DNA of 64,000 bases from Qipengyuania soli (GCF_015529805.1 NZ_CP064654.1:1550001-1614000); one strand, 5' to 3'; numbered from the stretch's first letter, positions 17,817 to 27,367 are shown. The notes: generated by a model not told the origin, from the sequence alone. A program made the numbers and translations.

Positions 17817-18128
17817 TTAGGCCAGCTTGATCTCGACGTTCACGCCAGCTGCGAGGTCGAGCTTCATAAGCGCGTCGACGGTCTGGGCGTTCGGCTGCAC
17901 GATGTCGAGCAGACGCTTGAAGGTGCGCACCTCGAACTGCTCGCGCGACTTCTTGTCGATGTGCGGGCCGCGGTTCACGGTGAACTTCTCGATACGCGTC
18001 GGCATGGGAATGGGGCCACGAATAAGGGCGCCGGTGCGACGTGCGGTTTCGGCGATTTCGCCAGTTGCCTGGTCGAGAACGCGGTGGTCGAACGCCTTGA
18101 GGCGAATGCGAATATTCTGAGCTTCCAT
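17817..18128 (-). CDS. rpsJ: 30S ribosomal protein S10
   Basis: 103 residues. [59 protein letters not shown] and the C-terminal [14 protein letters not shown] are canonical. S10 is in the head of the 30S subunit and is also NusE in transcription antitermination. First gene of the S10 unit, with its own promoter and a structured leader of about 140 bases. Confidence 0.97.
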   Translation of the reverse strand: MEAQNIRIRLKAFDHRVLDQATGEIAETARRTGALIRGPIPMPTRIEKFTVNRGPHIDKKSREQFEVRTFKRLLDIVQPNAQTVDALMKLDLAAGVNVEIKLA

Positions 18129-18155
18129 TACCTATACCGATGCGAAAGAGCCAAA

Positions 18156-18223
18156 CGGGCCGTTTCCAACCCGCAAAAAAAGAAAGGCCCGCCCTGCTTG
18201 ACCCCGGTTTCCCGGTATGGGCG
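18156..18223 (-). promoter_or_regulatory. putative attenuator in the rpsJ leader
   Basis: On the minus strand CGCCC (18219-18223) pairs with GGGCG (18190-18194), enclosing a CCGG-GAAA-CCGG tetraloop hairpin, and is followed by GGCC and an 11-base T-rich tract (18175-18185). The CGGGCC at 18186-18191 can instead pair with GGCCCG at 18156-18161, which would break the terminator stem. The terminator and antiterminator are therefore partly exclusive. Confidence 0.45.
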
Positions 18224-18273
18224 ACCTTCCCTTGAATTCTTGCGACAGGGACGAATCCCCGTCTGTGGGCGCG

Positions 18274-18302
18274 CATATACGGAGGAGACCCCCATCTGGC
18301 AA
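18274..18302 (-). promoter_or_regulatory. promoter of the S10 operon
   Basis: On the minus strand TTGCCA and TATATG are separated by exactly 17 bases. The predicted start is near 18267, about 140 bases before rpsJ and about 100 bases past the tuf terminator. Confidence 0.62.
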
Positions 18303-18380
18303 CCCCAAAATCCAACAGCTTTTCGCCGAGTGGAAACGGGTCAGACGAACCGTGCGCGCGGGCCGTCCAATGCCTTCATT

Positions 18381-18418
18381 AAAAGCGAAGGCCCGCCCCT
18401 CTTTCCGAGGAGCGGGCC
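18381..18418 (-). terminator. intrinsic terminator after tuf
   Basis: On the minus strand GGCCCGC pairs with GCGGGCC (extended by further pairs with CTCCTC/GAGGGG) around a short loop, followed by TTCGCTTTT. It lies 28 bases past the tuf stop. It separates the str and S10 units. Confidence 0.82.
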
Positions 18419-18445
18419 AACGTTTTTCAATCGCTTGCGCGAAGC

Positions 18446-19636
<1,191 letters not shown>

Positions 19637-19679
19637 TTCTCAATTTACCTCTGTCTGAAGAGTTGAATTTCCGTGGTGC

Positions 19680-19710
19680 GGGCGGTGCCTGACGGAATCA
19701 GGCGCCGCCC
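19680..19710 (-). repeat. strong hairpin in the fusA-tuf spacer
   Basis: GGGCGG and GCCTGA pair with TCAGGC and CCGCCC (12 pairs plus one G-T, 5-base loop). No T-tract on the sense strand. It could set the tuf-to-fusA ratio by RNA processing or partial termination. Confidence 0.6.
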
Positions 19711-19728
19711 CTAGACCTTGAAGCTGCC

Positions 19729-21861
19729 TTAGGCAAGCTTCTCCTTGACTTCGGCCGCAACGTTCGCCGGGACCTCGTCATAGTGGCTGAACTGCATCGT
19801 GTACTGCGCACGTCCCTGGGTGAAGGAACGCAGTTCGTTCACGTAGCCGAACATGTTGGCCAGAGGCACATTGGCCTCGACCGCCTGGGCGTTGCCGCGG
19901 GTATCGGTACCCTGGATCTGGCCACGACGGCTGTTGAGGTCGCCGATGACGTCGCCGAGGTAATCCTCGGGGGTCACGACCTCGACCTTCATGATCGGTT
20001 CGAGCAGCTTGATGCCGGACTTCTCGGCAACTTCGCGCATCGCACCGCGACCGGCGATTTCGAACGCGATCGCGCTCGAGTCGACGTCGTGGTACGCACC
20101 GTCATACAGGGTGACGGTGAAGTCGATGATCGGGAAGCCGACGAGGTAGCCGCTCTCGGCCTGCTCGCGGAAACCCTTTTCGATCGCCGGGATGTATTCC
20201 TTCGGAATGTTGCCACCCTTGATCTCGTCTTCGAAGACGAAACCCTGGCCGCGCTCACCTGGGGTGACCTTGACCTTGACGCGACCGAACTGGCCCGAAC
20301 CGCCCGACTGCTTCTTGTGGGTGTAGTCTACGTCGACCGGACGCGCGAGATACTCGCGATAGGCCACCTGCGGTGCACCGACATTGGCTTCGACCTTGAA
20401 CTCGCGCTTCATGCGATCGACGAGGATGTCGAGGTGAAGCTCGCCCATGCCCTTGATGATCGTCTGACCGCTTTCGTGGTCGGTCGAAACGCGGAAGCTC
20501 GGATCCTCGGCGGCCAGGCGGTTGAGAGCAACGCCCATCTTTTCCTGGTCGGCCTTGGTCTTGGGTTCCACCGACAGTTCGATGACCGGCTCGGGGAATT
20601 CCATGCGCTCGAGGATGATCGGCTTGGCCGGATCACACAGGGTGTCGCCGGTGGTCGTGTCCTTCATGCCCGCCAGAGCGACGATGTCGCCGGCGAATGC
20701 TTCTTCGATGTCCTCGCGGTTGTTCGAGTGCATCAGCAGCATGCGGCCGATCTTTTCCTTCTTGTCCTTTACCGAGTTCAGGACCGAGCCCTTGGAGAGC
20801 TTGCCCGAATAGATGCGGGTGAAGGTCAGCGAGCCGACGAACGGGTCGTTCATGATCTTGAACGCCAGGGCAGCGAAAGGCTCGTCGTCGCTCGACGGAC
20901 GGGTTTCTTCCTTGTCGCTGTCGGGCAGGACGCCCTTGATCGCGGGAACGTCGAGCGGGCTCGGCATGTAGTCGACGACGGCGTCGAGCAGGGGCTGAAC
21001 GCCCTTGTTCTTGAACGCCGAGCCGCACAGCACGGGCACGAACGCACGGTCCATGGTACCCTTGCGGATCAGCTTCTTCAGCGTCGCTGCATCAGGTTCG
21101 TTGCCTTCGAGATAAGCTTCCATGACGTCGTCATCGAGCTCGACGGCGGTTTCGACCAGCTGCTCGCGGTATTCGGCAGCCTTGTCGGCAAGGTCTTCCG
21201 GAATGTCGACGAACTCGTACTTCGCGCCGAGGTCTTCGGCCTGCCAGACGATGCCGCGCATGTTGACGAGGTCGACGACGCCCTTGAGGTTGCTCTCCGA
21301 ACCGATCGGGAGATAGAGCACCAGCGGCTTGGCGCCGAGGCGGTCGATGATCGACTGGACGCAGTAGTAGAAGTCGGCGCCGGTGCGGTCGAGCTTGTTG
21401 ATGAAACACATCCGCGGAACGCCGTACTTGTCGGCCTGGCGCCAGACGGTTTCGGACTGCGGTTCGACGCCGGCGACGCCGTCAAAGACCGCGACCGCAC
21501 CGTCGAGCACGCGCAGCGAGCGTTCGACTTCGATGGTGAAGTCGACGTGCCCGGGGGTGTCGATGATGTTGATCCGGTGCTTCGGCTGGTTGGCGCGAAG
21601 GTCTTCCGGGTTCGAACGCGGATCCATGGTCGGATCCTCGGCGGTCCAGAAGGTGGTCGTCGCGGCCGACGTAATGGTGATGCCGCGTTCCTGCTCCTGC
21701 TCCATCCAGTCCATGGTGGCGGCGCCGTCGTGGACTTCGCCGATCTTGTAGGACTTGCCGGTGTAGTAGAGGATACGCTCGGTCGTGGTGGTCTTGCCGG
21801 CATCGATGTGGGCCATGATGCCGATATTGCGGTAACGCTCCAGCGGATACTCGCGGGCCAT
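19729..21861 (-). CDS. fusA: elongation factor G
   Basis: 710 residues. Ribosomal translocase GTPase. G1 [19 protein letters not shown] at about 17, switch region [13 protein letters not shown]3 DTPGHVDF, G4 NKLD, and the C-terminal domains IV-V with [12 protein letters not shown] and RRGQIQGTD. Length and motifs match EF-G1, not the EF-G2 paralogue. It follows rpsG after a 116-base spacer with a GC-rich inverted repeat (about 21932-21960). Confidence 0.98.
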   Translation of the reverse strand: MAREYPLERYRNIGIMAHIDAGKTTTTERILYYTGKSYKIGEVHDGAATMDWMEQEQERGITITSAATTTFWTAEDPTMDPRSNPEDLRANQPKHRINIIDTPGHVDFTIEVERSLRVLDGAVAVFDGVAGVEPQSETVWRQADKYGVPRMCFINKLDRTGADFYYCVQSIIDRLGAKPLVLYLPIGSESNLKGVVDLVNMRGIVWQAEDLGAKYEFVDIPEDLADKAAEYREQLVETAVELDDDVMEAYLEGNEPDAATLKKLIRKGTMDRAFVPVLCGSAFKNKGVQPLLDAVVDYMPSPLDVPAIKGVLPDSDKEETRPSSDDEPFAALAFKIMNDPFVGSLTFTRIYSGKLSKGSVLNSVKDKKEKIGRMLLMHSNNREDIEEAFAGDIVALAGMKDTTTGDTLCDPAKPIILERMEFPEPVIELSVEPKTKADQEKMGVALNRLAAEDPSFRVSTDHESGQTIIKGMGELHLDILVDRMKREFKVEANVGAPQVAYREYLARPVDVDYTHKKQSGGSGQFGRVKVKVTPGERGQGFVFEDEIKGGNIPKEYIPAIEKGFREQAESGYLVGFPIIDFTVTLYDGAYHDVDSSAIAFEIAGRGAMREVAEKSGIKLLEPIMKVEVVTPEDYLGDVIGDLNSRRGQIQGTDTRGNAQAVEANVPLANMFGYVNELRSFTQGRAQYTMQFSHYDEVPANVAAEVKEKLA

Positions 21862-21977
21862 GTGGAATTCCTCGGGTTCGGGGGTGAGCTAACTCGCGCC
21901 CCATGTAGGGATTAATGTGACCGCTTGAAGACCCGGGAGAGAGCAGCGCCCTCCCCCGGCCTCCAAAACGGAACGCC

Positions 21978-22448
21978 TTACCAGCGGTAGTGCGAGAAGG
22001 CGCGGTTCGCGTCCGCCATGCGGTGCGTGTCTTCGCGCTTCTTGACGGCGTTGCCGCGGTTGTTGGCAGCGTCCATCAGCTCGCCCGAAAGGCGTGCGGC
22101 CATGGTGGTTTCCGGACGACCGCGCGCTGCGGTGATCAGCCAGCGGATGGCCAGCGCCTGGGCACGCTCGGGGCGAACCTCGACCGGCACCTGGTAGGTC
22201 GCACCACCGACGCGGCGGCTGCGCACTTCGACCTGCGGCTTGATGTTGTCGAGAGCAGCATGGAACAGCTCGACCGGGTTCGCCTTGGCCTTGGCTTCGA
22301 CGGTGTCGAGCGCGGTGTAGACGATACCTTCGGCGACGGCCTTCTTGCCGTCATACATGAGGTTGTTCATGAACTTCGAAAGGACCTGATCACCGAACTT
22401 CGGGTCAGGCAGGATTTCCCGCTTCTCGGGACGACGACGACGTGACAT
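21978..22448 (-). CDS. rpsG: 30S ribosomal protein S7
   Basis: 156 residues. [38 protein letters not shown] and the C-terminal [21 protein letters not shown] are canonical. S7 nucleates assembly of the 30S head and in E. coli autoregulates the str operon. It follows rpsL by 25 bases. Confidence 0.97.
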   Translation of the reverse strand: MSRRRRPEKREILPDPKFGDQVLSKFMNNLMYDGKKAVAEGIVYTALDTVEAKAKANPVELFHAALDNIKPQVEVRSRRVGGATYQVPVEVRPERAQALAIRWLITAARGRPETTMAARLSGELMDAANNRGNAVKKREDTHRMADANRAFSHYRW

Positions 22449-22473
22449 CTTCTATATCTCCTGAGATGCGTTC

Positions 22474-22845
22474 TTACTTCGGACGCTTCGCGCCGTACTT
22501 CGAACGGCTCTGCTTGCGGTCCTTGACACCCTGCGTGTCGAGCACGCCGCGAAGGACGTGGTAACGCACGCCGGGAAGGTCGCGCACACGGCCACCGCGG
22601 ATCAGCACGACGCTGTGTTCCTGCAGGTTGTGGCCTTCGCCGGGGATGTAGGAGATGACTTCGCGCTGGTTGGTCAGGCGAACCTTGGCCACCTTGCGCA
22701 GAGCCGAGTTCGGCTTCTTCGGGGTCGTCGTATAGACGCGGGTGCAAACGCCGCGCTTCTGCGGGTTCTGCTCCATCGCAGGGACCTTGCTCTTGGCCTT
22801 CTGCGGAACGCGGCCCTTGCGGACCAGCTGGTTGATCGTCGGCAT
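22474..22845 (-). CDS. rpsL: 30S ribosomal protein S12, with Arg at position 88
   Basis: 123 residues, full length. [33 protein letters not shown] (Lys43 and Lys44 present) and [10 protein letters not shown] with D89 in [13 protein letters not shown] are the decoding-site segments. Position 88 is Arg (CGC codon) where E. coli and most bacteria have Lys; K88R is a known streptomycin-resistance substitution in other bacteria. First gene of the str unit, with a leader of about 300 bases. Confidence 0.97.
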   Translation of the reverse strand: MPTINQLVRKGRVPQKAKSKVPAMEQNPQKRGVCTRVYTTTPKKPNSALRKVAKVRLTNQREVISYIPGEGHNLQEHSVVLIRGGRVRDLPGVRYHVLRGVLDTQGVKDRKQSRSKYGAKRPK

Positions 22846-23040
22846 GATTACTCACTTCACCGGTTGGTGGTGACACTGATGCCGAAGGGTGAGGAGTGCG
22901 AGGGTTCGCGTTAACGCCGCACAGGCGCAGCACGGCGCCGTAAGCGGTACATTCGCGCGAGCCTGAAACGCTCCACCCATCGGCCACGGCCACCGGGTTA
23001 CTTTGACGGCTGCCCCGAGCGTTCCGTGAGGTTCGCTTCA
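22846..23040 (-). other. rpsL leader, non-coding
   Basis: The proximal part of the predicted rpsL 5' leader. A frame starting at 23062 and running into rpsL out of register has no sensible protein character, and a 28-codon frame from about 23083 has no clear ribosome-binding site. I assign no gene. No second promoter was found between the hairpin at 23041-23073 and rpsL. Confidence 0.45.
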
Positions 23041-23073
23041 ATAGAAAAGAGCCTCGTCGCATCAGCGACAGGC
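23041..23073 (-). promoter_or_regulatory. terminator-like hairpin in the rpsL leader
   Basis: On the minus strand GCCT and GTCGC pair with GCGAC and AGGC (one bulged G, TGAT loop), followed by TCTTTTCTATT. It lies about 80-110 bases after the predicted rpsL transcription start. It is either an attenuator or simply the terminator of the 23188-24957 gene, whose stop lies 115 bases upstream. Confidence 0.6.
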
Positions 23074-23156
23074 CCCCGGGTCATGACCGGCAATGTTCAG
23101 CTCTATCTGACCGGAGTGGGAGACGCGCAGGGCGATTCCCTCACCGGATGGGCGCG

Positions 23157-23185
23157 CACATAGTGCGGGAGGGGGAATGGGTCAA
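23157..23185 (-). promoter_or_regulatory. promoter of the str operon
   Basis: On the minus strand TTGACC and TATGTG are separated by exactly 17 bases. It begins three bases past the stop of the 23188-24957 gene. The predicted start near 23150 gives an rpsL leader of about 305 bases. Confidence 0.55.
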
Positions 23186-23187
23186 GG

Positions 23188-24957
23188 CTACCAAACATTG
23201 CCCGCAATCTGTTCTGAAGACAACGCGGCAGCGTCAGTAAGGTACTTAGCCAGATTCTGTTCCAAATATTCATTGCTCGTAAAGCCCAAGCCTACCTCTC
23301 CAATTTCGACTCCAGCAAATCGATGGACCTCGCCCTGCACATCGCAATCAATTCCTGGTCTAGGCAGCCAGAGTGGGGAGGTGAATATCTCGTGGAGCTT
23401 GTGCAAAGTAATTTCCTGACCCAGCGCTTCCTTAAAAACTGCCGCAGGTACTACCGGTATATGTTGTTGATCGGTCAGGTCACCACCGAACCCCTCTGTG
23501 ATGACAAGCGCCCTACAAAAATAATCATCCGCATGAAGATTCATTCTAGCAGTAAACGATGCAAGATTCTTCCGGACAAACTCTAGTTTTCGATCCGCTT
23601 GCCCGACTTTTTGAATCATACTTTTGCGTCGATCATTGACTTCTCGCGGATCACCTGGGGGGATGGACCATTTACACTCACAGAGCAAAATTTGCTTGTT
23701 GAGGTGGTCTACCAGTACAACATCAATTTCTTCCTTTCGCCGACCTACCTTTAAGGTAATATTCCCGAAACTATCGAACCGGTTCGGAACTGAATCGGTG
23801 ATCTTTTCAATCATGGGAAGCTCAAAAAGATGACTTTGTCGATCAAAATTCGACGACGCGATCCTGGCGTGTAAAGTCAATGAATTTCTCGGCCAGTTTG
23901 AAGATATCGTGTGTAACGGAGCCACTAGCAGCTCTTCACCGGCCAGAGGCAAAAAAGGCTGCAATGCAAGGTCAGGTGTCTTGGCGAGTGTGCCGTAAGT
24001 CAGCATCTCGATTGCTCTTGAAGTTTGATCACTAGGAATTCCGGCTACTGCCGAAATTCTCTTGGCAAAGTCGCCTCTCTTCAAGATTAAGCAGGCTTGG
24101 TCCAATCCCCCTCCCTGCAACCCGTGCTTAAGTGCACCATGGTAAACGCACACCATGTGCATATGACAAAGCGCGCTCAAGCCCGCAAAGAACCTTCTTG
24201 AGAAATCGTAATCTCCCCACGGGAACACCCACTCTTGTGGGACAATCTGTGGATCATATAGGTGCATATCGAAAAGATCCCTTATCCTTTGCAAAACAAA
24301 CGGATAAGAAATTTTGCCATTTCGCAGTTTTACGCTCTTCACGGCCGCCTTGAACGCTGCACCTTGTTCTAAGCGACTACCGTCAGGAAAAGTAAATTTG
24401 TCTCCCAAAAATGATGATGCGAGTATTGGAATGGGCGTAAAGGGATCAAGATCTTGCACCACTAGCGCCTCTAAGAGCCGATACTGCATAGACCTTAAGC
24501 TAGGTCGCGTAAAAAGCTTGAGTCCTCCTCTAACTCCCCAAGCATCTGCATCGCGACCATAGATGCCACTGAAGACACCTTGAGCCCTCATATAGAACTT
24601 TGCAATTCGCCAAATGAAGTCGCCTATATACGTGTAACGATTGTCATTTTTTCTATTAAAGTATTTTGTTTCCCAATGACCGATTGGCTTTTCTTTATCA
24701 ATTTTAAGAAGCGCAATTCGTATTAGATATTTTATCTCGTCGAGGCGGTGAATTACAGCCGCACGTTGCTCGATATCTGCTTCCGTGGTCCAAAGTTGCG
24801 CGCTGCTTGCGAACACAATTCGCAACATGTCTTCACAGGCAGTGACAAGCATCCATCGGGAGTCAGCTAATGATCCGCCTGGAAGGCTCTCCGCCTCCAA
24901 CAACGCATCAATCTGTTCTTCTATACGAGCAACATCGTTGCCGGTAAGTTCCTGCAT
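23188..24957 (-). CDS. AT-rich protein with a PD-(D/E)XK nuclease-like C-terminal domain
   Basis: 589 residues, not recognised as a named family. Residues 1-390 are mostly helical and carry no motif I know; segments such as DEIKYLIRIALLKID and RDLFDMHLYDPQIVPQEWVFPWGDYDF look like a globular domain. Residues 400-450 have the signature of the restriction-endonuclease fold: E410-I-D412 in a strand, then about 14 residues, then E427-C-K429 at the end of the next strand (ILLCECKW), followed by a helix with Q449. That is the D-x(n)-ExK core seen in Mrr/NERD-like nucleases. The gene is far AT-richer than its neighbours (33-50% GC in the lines I counted), which points to horizontal transfer. A defence or DNA-processing role is inference. 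Confidence 0.8.
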   Translation of the reverse strand: MQELTGNDVARIEEQIDALLEAESLPGGSLADSRWMLVTACEDMLRIVFASSAQLWTTEADIEQRAAVIHRLDEIKYLIRIALLKIDKEKPIGHWETKYFNRKNDNRYTYIGDFIWRIAKFYMRAQGVFSGIYGRDADAWGVRGGLKLFTRPSLRSMQYRLLEALVVQDLDPFTPIPILASSFLGDKFTFPDGSRLEQGAAFKAAVKSVKLRNGKISYPFVLQRIRDLFDMHLYDPQIVPQEWVFPWGDYDFSRRFFAGLSALCHMHMVCVYHGALKHGLQGGGLDQACLILKRGDFAKRISAVAGIPSDQTSRAIEMLTYGTLAKTPDLALQPFLPLAGEELLVAPLHTISSNWPRNSLTLHARIASSNFDRQSHLFELPMIEKITDSVPNRFDSFGNITLKVGRRKEEIDVVLVDHLNKQILLCECKWSIPPGDPREVNDRRKSMIQKVGQADRKLEFVRKNLASFTARMNLHADDYFCRALVITEGFGGDLTDQQHIPVVPAAVFKEALGQEITLHKLHEIFTSPLWLPRPGIDCDVQGEVHRFAGVEIGEVGLGFTSNEYLEQNLAKYLTDAAALSSEQIAGNVW

Positions 24958-25043
24958 AGAATCGCGTTCGCGCCTAAGTCATGAAAAGGCAATGAATTAA
25001 TTGAATGGCATGCTCACTTATTGACGATGGTACGACAGTACCG
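24958..25043. other. upstream region of the nuclease-like gene
   Basis: AT-rich, with a 5-4-5 inverted repeat GGTAC GACA GTACC at 25029-25042 that could be an operator. No convincing -35/-10 pair was identified on the minus strand. Confidence 0.35.
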
Positions 25044-25223
25044 TTTCCCTACTTCGCAGCTTTTTCGTTGCCGTCCCTCAGACGCCGGGCGCGACGCGTC
25101 GGCGCTCCTTGGGTAGGCCTTTGGCCATCTCCCTTTCGCTCCGATTCCGCTCGCTTATGCGGCGGCGGCCGGTCGGCCTTGCGGCGCGCTGGTCGCGCGC
25201 CGGATTTCGCCAGATAGAAAGCA
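25044..25223 (+). repeat. direct repeat, copy 1 (degenerate)
   Basis: Starts with CTACTTCGCAG followed by a T-rich run, CGTCCCTCA and ACGCCGGGCGC (25044-25092), and later has CCGGTCGG (25169) and CGCCAGAT (25208). The same elements in the same order occur in copy 2. No gene follows it directly; copy 2 follows immediately. Confidence 0.7.
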
Positions 25224-25366
25224 TTTTCCTACTTCGCAGTTTTTAGTTTTCGTCCCTCAAACGCCGGGCGCCGCACATCCGTGCAGCTTGGCTTCGACCT
25301 AACCGGTCGGCGCGCGGTCGCGCTTGCCTCGCGTGCGGCTCGGTCATCTCGCCAGATTGAGAGGGA
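25224..25366 (+). repeat. direct repeat, copy 2, leading into the HTH gene
   Basis: Shares CTACTTCGCAG, a T-rich run, CGTCCCTCA and ACGCCGGGCGC (25224-25271), CCGGTCGG (25303) and CGCCAGAT (25350) with copy 1. Its middle part is shorter. It ends in GAGAGGGAG, which serves as the ribosome-binding site of the gene at 25374. It looks like a mobile or duplicated 5' region. Confidence 0.7.
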
Positions 25367-25373
25367 GAATTTT

Positions 25374-25886
25374 GTGTCAGACCACCCCACCCCCACCCGT
25401 GCCACACCCCGCCAGGCCACCTCCGCCGTCGCCTATACCGCCGAGCCGCCTGACGAGGACGATCCGCTCCTCGGTTTCGCGCCCTATCTCCACGCCGCTC
25501 CCCGGCGCAATTCGATCACGCCCGATGTGCAACGGCGCTTCGTCGCGGAGCTGGCTGCGACGGGCATCGTCAAGCAGGCGGCGCTTGCGGTCGGCAAGTC
25601 GCTCGAGGCGCTCTACAAGCTGCGTGCGCGGCCCGGGGCGGAAGGGTTTGCCGCCGCCTGGGACGCGGCGCTCGTCTACGGGGTCAAGCGGCTGGAGGAT
25701 TGCGCGATGGAGCGGGCGATCAACGGCGGGCTGTACAATTTGCGCGCCAATTCGCAGCTGTGCTTCGTCCTCGCCTATCGCGGGCGCTACCGCATCGACG
25801 CGCGCGATATCGTGCCGGGGCAATCGACCTACGAGCGCATTCGCGAGGAAGTGCTGGCCGAATACCACGCGCAGCAGCGAAGCTAG
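25374..25886 (+). CDS. helix-turn-helix protein, terminase-small-subunit-like, C-terminus possibly frameshifted
   Basis: 170 residues from a GTG start with GAGAGGGAG eight bases upstream (a start 31 codons earlier would lie in the repeat). After a Pro/Thr-rich N-terminus comes a helix-turn-helix: RRFVAELAATGIVKQAALAVGKSLEALYKLR (HTH core about 65-90), then WDAALVYGVKRLEDCAMERAINGG and a basic, Tyr/Arg-rich segment. The build resembles small HTH proteins related to phage terminase small subunits that recur in sphingomonad genomes. After the TAG stop, the +1 frame continues for about 27 codons with good protein character (RERLLYALESWSLEDLIAKIAW) to a stop at 25962, suggesting the 3' end is frameshifted. 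Confidence 0.7.
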   Translation: MSDHPTPTRATPRQATSAVAYTAEPPDEDDPLLGFAPYLHAAPRRNSITPDVQRRFVAELAATGIVKQAALAVGKSLEALYKLRARPGAEGFAAAWDAALVYGVKRLEDCAMERAINGGLYNLRANSQLCFVLAYRGRYRIDARDIVPGQSTYERIREEVLAEYHAQQRS

Positions 25887-25968
25887 TCGCCAGCGCGAGC
25901 GCCTGCTCTACGCGCTCGAAAGCTGGAGCCTCGAAGACCTCATCGCGAAGATCGCCTGGTAGGCGGGC

Positions 25969-26631
25969 CTAGAACTTCTGCACCAGCGCGGTGGCGAGGA
26001 GGACGAGGAAGGTCGCCTCGGCAAAGGTCAGCAGCGCGTTGCGAAAGCCGCTCCACAGGCCCACGCCCAGGCTTTTTGCGAACCAGCGGGTCTGCAGCAC
26101 CATGTACCAGATGAAGGCCACGAACATCACGCCGAGCGCGGTCAGCAGCGCCTCCACCGTCTTCCCCTGCGCCGAATAGGCCGCCACCGGCGCCGCGCCC
26201 GCCACCGCCGCCCACGGCGCGGCGACATAGCACTGGGCATAGAACGGCGGCAGCATTGTCTTGCGGTCGAGCGCGATGCCCTGCTTCCTCAGCAGTCGCA
26301 CCGTCAGCACCAGCGGATAGACGCTGTAGATGAACATGCGGAAGGCGAGGAGGTTCTGGTCGTCCGCCAGCAGCCCCTTCTGGTCGGAGTTGAGCCCGGT
26401 CGACACCTCCAGCGCGTGCGAGATGCCCAGCGTGATGGCGAGGAAGATCGGCGGGCTGAGGCGGTCGGAATAGCGGTCCTCGTCCGCGTCATCGAGTTCC
26501 TCGTCGGCATAGGCCATCATCTCGCCCGGGCGGGTGATCACCTTCCACATGGTGAGCGGGTAGAACACCAGCCACACCATGACCTCGTAGAGCGCCTGTT
26601 CGAGGCTCTTCAGGATCTTCATGAAGTCCAT
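25969..26631 (-). CDS. multi-pass membrane protein of unknown function
   Basis: 220 residues from MDFMKILKSLEQALYEV, chosen because AAGGGGGAGG lies about ten bases upstream; the frame is open 65 codons more but that stretch is low-complexity Arg/Pro. About five hydrophobic segments are visible: around 17-37, 68-85, 103-120, 135-160 and 165-215. An acidic loop (ADEELDDADEDRYSDRLSPP) follows the first one. It resembles Yip1-type bacterial membrane proteins only in general topology. Divergent from the GNAT gene at 26735. Confidence 0.72.
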   Translation of the reverse strand: MDFMKILKSLEQALYEVMVWLVFYPLTMWKVITRPGEMMAYADEELDDADEDRYSDRLSPPIFLAITLGISHALEVSTGLNSDQKGLLADDQNLLAFRMFIYSVYPLVLTVRLLRKQGIALDRKTMLPPFYAQCYVAAPWAAVAGAAPVAAYSAQGKTVEALLTALGVMFVAFIWYMVLQTRWFAKSLGVGLWSGFRNALLTFAEATFLVLLATALVQKF

Positions 26632-26734
26632 CTGCGCCACCCTCCCCCTTGCTGGCCTTCGCGGGTTATCGCCTCGCCCGATGGCAAATTGCAAGCTAGG
26701 GTGGGTTCGCGGGTCGCGCTGCGCAGGAGGTGAT

Positions 26735-27367
26735 ATGGCCGGAAACGAGCTGCGCTGGCGCGGTGCCTGCGGCGAGGCGTCGATCACGACGCGGCTGGAG
26801 GACGGGCGGCCGGTGTGCCTGCGCACGGTCGAGCTGGCGGACGAGCAGCGCCTGCGCGAAGGGATCGCGCGGCTCTCGCCCCGCTCGCGCTATTTGCGCT
26901 TCTTCTCCGGCGCCAGGACCCCGCCCGACTGGGTGATCGAGCGCCTCCTCGACGCCGACGGCGTGCTCCACCTCGCCTGGGGCGCGATCGACCTTTCCGA
27001 CCCCGCGCAGCCCGCGATGGGCGTGGTCCACGCCATGCGCCCCGACCCGGAGGCACAGGTGGCCGAGTTCTCGATCGGCGTGGTCGACGACTACCACGGC
27101 CTCGGCGTCGGACGGCTGCTGACGGCGACGCTGCTGCTCGATGCGGAGGACGACGGGATGGACCACCTTGCCGCGCACGTGCTCTACGAGAACCGCGCGG
27201 CGATCGAGTTCATCAAGCGGCTGGGTGCGGAAGTGGTCGCCAGCGACGGGCCGACGCTCGAATACCGGCTGGAGATCGCGCAGGCGCTCGACCTGCTACG
27301 GGCCGAGACCGACCCGCCCGGCCTCGCCGACGTATTCGCGCATTTCGAGGGGGTCAGGAGCCGGTAA
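26735..27367 (+). CDS. GNAT family N-acetyltransferase
   Basis: 210 residues from the ATG with AGGAGG five bases upstream; an earlier in-frame ATG 38 codons upstream lacks a binding site. The acetyl-CoA-binding motif A is AEFSIGVVDDYHGLGVGRLLTATLL (Q/RxxGxG/A as HGLGVGR), followed by HVLYENRAAIEFIKRLGAEV, the classic motif-B helix. The N-terminal part (LRTVELADEQRLREGIARLSPRSRYLRFF) is like the GNAT domains linked to acyl-CoA synthetase/Pat-type acetyltransferases. Acceptor unknown. Its 3' end overlaps the convergent LysR gene by 14 bases. Confidence 0.88.
   Translation: MAGNELRWRGACGEASITTRLEDGRPVCLRTVELADEQRLREGIARLSPRSRYLRFFSGARTPPDWVIERLLDADGVLHLAWGAIDLSDPAQPAMGVVHAMRPDPEAQVAEFSIGVVDDYHGLGVGRLLTATLLLDAEDDGMDHLAAHVLYENRAAIEFIKRLGAEVVASDGPTLEYRLEIAQALDLLRAETDPPGLADVFAHFEGVRSR

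Noticed and set aside
19783-21915. Plus-strand frame of about 710 codons opposite fusA
   Set aside because: Exact antisense of EF-G with the composition expected from reverse reading; no family signature.
22367-23062. Minus-strand frame of 231 codons through rpsL and its leader
   Set aside because: Runs out of register with rpsL and has Pro/Arg/Ser-rich random composition; starting it in the leader would conflict with the certain rpsL gene.
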